Shown here: positions 32,436 to 35,699 of the stretch, piece by piece
Position numbering within the stretch: the stretch's first letter is position 1
Layout of the letters: the number at the start of each line of letters is the position of its first letter
DNA from: Pseudomonas sp.
Lineage (GTDB): Bacteria > Pseudomonadota > Gammaproteobacteria > Pseudomonadales > Pseudomonadaceae
Length of the DNA: 35,699 nt
Assembly (NCBI RefSeq): GCF_030690725.1
Contig: NZ_JAUYGD010000035.1
Coordinates: 1 to 35,699 of the forward strand
Direction: 5' to 3'
Notes under the pieces: generated by a model
What the model was told of the DNA's origin: nothing
The model's input: the letters and a program-made list of their open reading frames with translations, nothing else
Database searches by the model: none
Position numbers and translations under genes: made by a program

Positions 32436-32640
32436 GGTTATCCACTAAAGCTGTGGATAACCTTGTGAACAGTTTCTCGATAACCCTGGCAAACGCCCAG
32501 CCCATGCGGCCTCGCCACAGATCGAACATTTTTTGCCCACACAGTAAAAAATCATATAAATCAATAAGTTAAAAATGGCAAAGGGTTTCTGCAAGAGAGT
32601 TACCCTAACCCGTCACGGCCAATCTGGGAAATGTGCATAA
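32436..32640. promoter_or_regulatory. DnaA-box cluster in intergenic DNA
   Basis: The gap 32394-32763 holds no gene. 32438-32446 is TTATCCACT (8/9 to TTATNCACA) and 32452-32460 on the minus strand is TTATCCACA (9/9); together they form a 10-bp perfect palindrome (32436-32445 and 32453-32462). 32632-32640 on the minus strand is TTATGCACA (9/9). An AT-rich stretch (about 32540-32575) lies between. See findings. Confidence 0.55.
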
Positions 32641-32724
32641 CCGTAACACCACAACCACCACACACGCCCTTTAAGACTCTCCAGTCAAGCGAAAAGTGCC
32701 GATTGTGACCCGCAGAAACGACAA

Positions 32725-32744
32725 CGCCCCGTCGAGACGGGGCG
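32725..32744 (-). terminator. Hairpin after the FKBP gene
   Basis: Stem CGCCCCGT (32725-32732) with ACGGGGCG (32737-32744), loop CGAG. On the minus strand TTGTCGTTTC follows, a weak U-tract, so terminator status is probable rather than certain. Confidence 0.6.
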
Positions 32745-32763
32745 CTGCGGCAAACGCTAAAAA

Positions 32764-33471
32764 TTACTCTTGGGTGGCTGCGTCTTTGATCGCAATCAGC
32801 TCCAGATCAAACACCAGCACCGAGTTGGCTGGAATGGCCGGAGTCGGGCTCTGCTCGCCGTACGCCAGCTCGCTTGGGATGTAGAGCTTGTACTTCTCAC
32901 CAACGTGCATCAGCTGCAGGCCTTCAACCCAACCTGGGATCACACCATTGACCGGCAGGTCAATCGGGCTGCCACGCTCAACCGAGCTGTCGAACACGCT
33001 GCCATCGGTCAGCTTGCCTTCGTAGTGAACAGTCACCACGTCGGTGGCTTTCGGCTGAGCGCCATCAGCCTTCTTCACAACTTCGTACTGCAGGCCGGAC
33101 GCGGTGGTGGTCACGCCATCACGCTTGGCATTGTCTTCAAGGAACTTCTTGCCGGCTTTGGCCGACTCTTCGTTCAGCGCAACCATGCGCTCTTCAGCAC
33201 GCTTCTGCAGGAAGGCAAAGGCTTCGATCAGCTCTTCGTCTTTCAGACGCTGTTCTTTCTTGCCAATGGCGTCTTCGATGCCTTGGGCAACGGCGTTGGA
33301 ATCCAGGTCATCCATGCCTTCCTGAGCCAGGCTTTTGCCCATGTTCAGGCCGATGCCGTAGGAGGCTTTCTGCGCTGGAGTTTCCAGGGAGACTTTGCTG
33401 GTTTGCGAATCGCAACCTGCGAGAACCAAACCTACCAGGGCGACCGCCGCTGCTAAACGATGCTGTTTCAT
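32764..33471 (-). CDS. fklB: FKBP-type peptidyl-prolyl isomerase, lipoprotein
   Basis: 235 residues. The signal MKQHRLAAAVALVGLVLAGC has lipobox LAGC with Cys20, so the mature protein is probably lipid-anchored in the periplasm. An N-terminal dimerisation domain (KASYGIGLNMGKSLAQEGMDDLDSNAVAQGIEDA...) precedes the C-terminal FKBP domain (about 125-228) with VTVHYEGKLTDGSVFDSS and VIPGWVEGLQLMHVGEKYKLYIPSELAYGEQ. AAGGAAC before ATG 33471. The tRNA genes lie upstream on the same strand. The symbol follows the FklB/FkpA layout and is approximate. Confidence 0.9.
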   Translation of the reverse strand: MKQHRLAAAVALVGLVLAGCDSQTSKVSLETPAQKASYGIGLNMGKSLAQEGMDDLDSNAVAQGIEDAIGKKEQRLKDEELIEAFAFLQKRAEERMVALNEESAKAGKKFLEDNAKRDGVTTTASGLQYEVVKKADGAQPKATDVVTVHYEGKLTDGSVFDSSVERGSPIDLPVNGVIPGWVEGLQLMHVGEKYKLYIPSELAYGEQSPTPAIPANSVLVFDLELIAIKDAATQE

Positions 33472-33660
33472 GCTTGTTCCTTGTCCGGTGCGCCCTAGGG
33501 CTAATGGTGTGAAAGCGCGAGCTTAGCAGGGTGCCGCGATCACTGGCTACCGTGTTAGGAGACAGAAAATGCGTATAAGTTCAGATGTTTAGCGGATTAT
33601 TCAGGAAGGATTTTGCGAGGCGTTGCGATATGTCACAGAGGGGATGAAGCGAGGAAAAAA

Positions 33661-33737
33661 TGGCGCAGCGGACGGGACTCGAACCCGCGACCCCCGGCGT
33701 GACAGGCCGGTATTCTAACCGACTGAACTACCGCTGC
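33661..33737 (-). tRNA. tRNA-Asp (GTC)
   Basis: 77 bases with encoded CCA. Acceptor GCAGCGG pairs with CCGCTGC, anticodon loop CCTGTCACG gives GTC, T arm GCGGGTTCGAGTCCCGT. Lies 21 bases after tRNA-Val. Confidence 0.97.
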
Positions 33738-33758
33738 GCGTAACTTCAAAAAGCGAGT

Positions 33759-33834
33759 TGGTGGGTGATGACGGGATCGAACCGCCGACCCTCTGCTTGT
33801 AAGGCAGATGCTCTCCCAGCTGAGCTAATCACCC
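33759..33834 (-). tRNA. tRNA-Val (TAC)
   Basis: 76 bases with encoded CCA. Acceptor GGGTGAT with ATCACCC, D arm TTAGCTCAGCTGGGAGAGC, anticodon loop CTTACAA (TAC), T-loop GGTTCGATCC. First gene of the Val-Asp pair. Confidence 0.97.
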
Positions 33835-33855
33835 TTCACTCTCGAAGTGGGGCGC

Positions 33856-33884
33856 ATTCTAGACAGCGATCCGCACCTTGGCAA
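33856..33884 (-). promoter_or_regulatory. Promoter of the tRNA-Val-tRNA-Asp unit
   Basis: On the minus strand TTGCCA (33884-33879), a 17-base spacer, then TAGAAT (33861-33856). The next bases are GCGCCCC, a GC-rich discriminator typical of stringently controlled stable RNA promoters. Confidence 0.8.
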
Positions 33885-34101
33885 GCACTGTTTTGAAAAT
33901 TTTTTATTGATGCAGCAAAGGCTTAGCGCAGACTTGGCCTCAAGCACCACTCGGGGGAATAATGCGCCCCCAATGCAACGCACAGGTTACCCAACGGGTC
34001 ATAGCGCTGCGGCCAACCTGATACAGCACCCGCATACGGGTACTGACGACTTGTGATACCTGCCGCTGCCGGCAGGTCTGTTAATGGAGATACACCCTCT
34101 T

Positions 34102-35022
34102 ATGTGGTTTCGTAACCTGCTGGTCTATCGCCTCACCCAGGACATCCCGTTTGATGCCGAGGCGCTCGAAACGGCGCTGTTGGCTAAACCGGCCCGCTCG
34201 TGCGCCAGCCAGGAACTCAGCACCTATGGCTTTATCGCGCCCTTCGGCAAAGGCGGCGATGCGCCGCTGGTGCACGTCAGCGGTGATTTCCTGCTGATCG
34301 CCGCGCGCAAGGAAGAACGCATCCTGCCCGGCAGCGTGGTGCGCGATGCACTGAAGGACAAGGTCGACGAGATCGAAGCCGAGCAGATGCGCAAGGTCTA
34401 CAAGAAGGAGCGCGACCAGCTCAAGGACGACATCGTGCAGACCCTCCTGCCGCGCGCCTTTATCCGCAAATCCGCCACCTTCGCTGCCATCGCACCGAAA
34501 CAGGGGCTGATCCTGGTCGACTCGGCCAGCGCCAAGCGTGCCGAAGACCTGCTATCGACCCTGCGTGAAGCCATCGGCTCGCTGCCGGTACGCCCACTGA
34601 CCGTGAAGATCGCGCCAAGCGCCACCCTCACCGACTGGGTCAAGGTTCAGCAAGCAGCGCCAGATTTCCATGTGCTGGATGAATGCGAACTGCGTGACAC
34701 CCATGAAGATGGCGGCGTGGTGCGCTGTAAGCGCCAGGACCTGACCAGCGACGAGATCCAGCTGCACATGAGTTCGGGCAAGCAGGTCACCCAGCTGTCC
34801 CTGGCCTGGCAGGACAAGCTGTCCTTCGTGCTCGACGACAAGCTGGTGGTCAAGCGCCTGCGCTTTGAAGACCTGCTGCAAGATCAGGCCGAACAGGACG
34901 GCGGCGACGACGACCTCGGCCAGCAGGACGCCAGCTTCACCCTGATGATGCTGACCCTGGTGGACTTCCTCCCGGCGCTGTTCGAAGCCCTAGGCGGCGA
35001 AGAGATTCCGCAGGGGATCTAA
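34102..35022 (+). CDS. rdgC: Recombination-associated protein RdgC
   Basis: 306 residues from ATG 34102; ATG 34084 would add six residues, but GGAG lies 12 bases before 34102 and the family begins [14 protein letters not shown]. RdgC is a ring-shaped DNA-binding protein that tempers RecA filament formation. Visible family blocks: [46 protein letters not shown], and the C-terminal [23 protein letters not shown]. The FKBP-tRNA-rdgC neighbourhood resembles P. aeruginosa from memory. Confidence 0.95.
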   Translation: MWFRNLLVYRLTQDIPFDAEALETALLAKPARSCASQELSTYGFIAPFGKGGDAPLVHVSGDFLLIAARKEERILPGSVVRDALKDKVDEIEAEQMRKVYKKERDQLKDDIVQTLLPRAFIRKSATFAAIAPKQGLILVDSASAKRAEDLLSTLREAIGSLPVRPLTVKIAPSATLTDWVKVQQAAPDFHVLDECELRDTHEDGGVVRCKRQDLTSDEIQLHMSSGKQVTQLSLAWQDKLSFVLDDKLVVKRLRFEDLLQDQAEQDGGDDDLGQQDASFTLMMLTLVDFLPALFEALGGEEIPQGI

Positions 35023-35034
35023 GCCGCTGCACAG

Positions 35035-35075
35035 CCGTAGAGGAACCAGAGAAACAGACCACTGGTCCTCTGCGG
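35035..35075 (+). terminator. Hairpin after rdgC
   Basis: CCGTAGAGGAACCAG (35035-35049) with CTGGTCCTCTGCGG (35062-35075), imperfect. It may end the rdgC transcript, although there is no U-tract. It lies 40 bases before the riboswitch. Confidence 0.4.
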
Positions 35076-35114
35076 CTTGCCCTATCCCTGCCAATGTGCA
35101 AAATACTGCACGGC

Positions 35115-35161
35115 GTGAGGACGACCTCACCACTCTGCGAGTGATCACTACGGGACGGCCC
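35115..35161 (+). promoter_or_regulatory. Guanidine-II riboswitch (mini-ykkC)
   Basis: Two tandem hairpins, each closing an ACGR tetraloop: GTGAGG-ACGA-CCTCAC (35115-35130) and GGG-ACGG-CCC (35152-35161). This is the defining layout of the mini-ykkC motif, which binds guanidinium and controls translation. The second hairpin ends 13 bases before the sugE Shine-Dalgarno (GGAGG, 35175-35179), to which the CCCTC at 35160-35164 region could pair. The gene it precedes is the expected target. Confidence 0.85.
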
Positions 35162-35184
35162 CTCTATCTGTTTTGGAGGTTTGT

Positions 35185-35499
35185 ATGTCCTGGTTCATTC
35201 TGCTGCTGGCTGGCCTGTTCGAAGTAGGCTGGGCTGTTGGCCTGAAATACACCGACGGTTTTACCCGCCCTCTCCCCACTCTACTGACTGTTGCGGCGAT
35301 CATCGTCAGCCTGGCATTGCTCGGCCTGGCCATGAAGGAATTGCCCCTGGGCACCGCCTATGCAATCTGGACCGGTGTCGGCGCCGTAGGTACGGTGATT
35401 GCCGGCATCATGCTGTTTGGCGAGGCCGTGACGCTGCTGCGCATTGCCAGCGTGGCGCTGATCGTCTGCGGCCTGATCGGGCTAAAACTCAGCCACTAA
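35185..35499 (+). CDS. sugE: SMR family guanidinium exporter (SugE/Gdx)
   Basis: 104 residues, four membrane spans. Conserved Glu13 in [16 protein letters not shown], then [24 protein letters not shown] and the C-terminal GLIGLKLSH, all SugE/Gdx-type signatures rather than EmrE-type. ATG 35185 has TTTTGGAGG just upstream. Exports guanidinium in exchange for protons; the guanidine-II riboswitch in the leader fits this. A four-residue longer start (ATG 35173) lies before the RBS and is rejected. Confidence 0.93.
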   Translation: MSWFILLLAGLFEVGWAVGLKYTDGFTRPLPTLLTVAAIIVSLALLGLAMKELPLGTAYAIWTGVGAVGTVIAGIMLFGEAVTLLRIASVALIVCGLIGLKLSH

Positions 35500-35514
35500 C
35501 AACTCAAGCGGCAC

Positions 35515-35590
35515 AAAAAAGCCCGCCGAGTTGGCGTAATGCTGTTCAGTTAAGCGGAGCCGCTTTACGCCCTATAGAGCGGCGGGCTTT
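35515..35590 (+). terminator. Terminator after sugE with a nested palindrome in its loop
   Basis: Outer stem AAAGCCCGCCG (35518-35528) with CGGCGGGCTTT (35580-35590), preceded by an A-run. The loop holds its own nested stems: GGCGTAA (35533-35539) with TTACGCC (35565-35571), and AAGCGG (35552-35557) with CCGCTT (35560-35565). See findings. Confidence 0.65.
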
Positions 35591-35630
35591 GAAATCTTCC
35601 TCGCTCTAAGTCTTTGGCAGTGGTTCAGGC

Positions 35631-35684
35631 CGTAGGATGGGTGCTAACCCATCAGCCAATTGATGGGTTAGCACCCATCCTACG
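35631..35684. repeat. 24-bp perfect palindrome
   Basis: Arms 35631-35654 and 35661-35684 are exact reverse complements, with a 6-base loop GCCAAT. Resembles the GTAGGATGGGTTAGCACCCATCC-type intergenic repeat of this genus. Only 15 bases of the window follow it. Confidence 0.8.
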
Positions 35685-35699
35685 GTGGTGAGCACAAAG

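Noticed and set aside
32436..32640. Main chromosomal origin of replication
   Set aside because: dnaA, dnaN, recF, gyrB and rnpA are absent and only three boxes are seen; kept as a lesser DnaA-site candidate.
1..35699. CRISPR array, prophage or transposase
   Set aside because: No regularly spaced identical repeats with unique spacers, no cas-like or phage structural proteins and no transposase frame on either strand. Repeats found are palindromic or dispersed.

Overview
The window is about 35.7 kb of chromosomal DNA from a Pseudomonas, probably not P. aeruginosa itself. The genus call rests on an oprH-phoP-phoQ operon whose OprH and PhoP/PhoQ look typically pseudomonad, on Pseudomonas-like PcpS, ApeB, Lpd3, AhpC/AhpF, Prc, FKBP lipoprotein and RdgC proteins, on REP elements, and on uniformly high-GC coding. 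I saw no prophage, transposase, CRISPR array or plasmid gene. All similarity statements come from memory of the families; no search was run.

Layout. Positions 1-510 are a repeat-rich region with long inverted arms. At 596-3871 a small membrane protein faces the minus-strand oprH-phoP-phoQ operon, with four phased GTTCAG hexamers upstream of oprH. At 3894-9063 lie an MFS transporter, a DUF900-type alpha/beta hydrolase, the phosphopantetheinyl transferase pcpS and the aspartyl aminopeptidase apeB, separated by REP and other repeats. At 9157-15396 is the most interesting locus. A GntR/UTRA regulator is divergent from a six-gene, tightly coupled operon: periplasmic binding protein, alkaline-phosphatase-superfamily enzyme, two permeases, ABC ATPase and HAD phosphatase. 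A near-consensus Pho box with a correctly spaced -10, plus two related CTAG-centred palindromes, sit in the 342-bp divergent region. I read it as a phosphate-starvation-induced, substrate-gated system that imports an unidentified organophosphorus compound and releases its phosphate in the cytoplasm.

At 15505-17060 an ArsN2-like acetyltransferase is coupled to a ZapE/AFG1-like ATPase. At 17345-22160 lie lpd3, a Bcr/CflA-type MFS pump, a PaaI-type thioesterase, a TetR regulator and an SDR; AT-rich dyads in front of the pump/thioesterase pair and the SDR are candidate TetR operators. At 22401-24849 lies ahpC-ahpF, with an OxyR-type 4-7-4-7-4-7-4 site before ahpC. At 24862-29894 come a quinone oxidoreductase, the Prc protease and an EAL-CBS-GGDEF cyclic-di-GMP protein. 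At 29917-31069 is a three-gene overlapping operon (HTH protein, unknown protein, Sel1 protein). At 31204-35022 are a family-3 binding protein, a DUF1232 protein, an intergenic region with three DnaA-box matches, an FKBP lipoprotein, tRNA-Asp and tRNA-Val, and rdgC. The window ends with a guanidine-II (mini-ykkC) riboswitch controlling a SugE/Gdx guanidinium exporter, followed by an odd nested terminator and a 24-bp perfect palindrome.

Functional themes are envelope stress and magnesium sensing (PhoPQ/OprH), peroxide defence (AhpCF), phosphorus scavenging (the ABC/phosphatase operon), guanidinium export, and housekeeping. Start sites were moved from the longest reading frame to internal starts wherever a ribosome binding site, gene overlap or family N-terminus argued for it.
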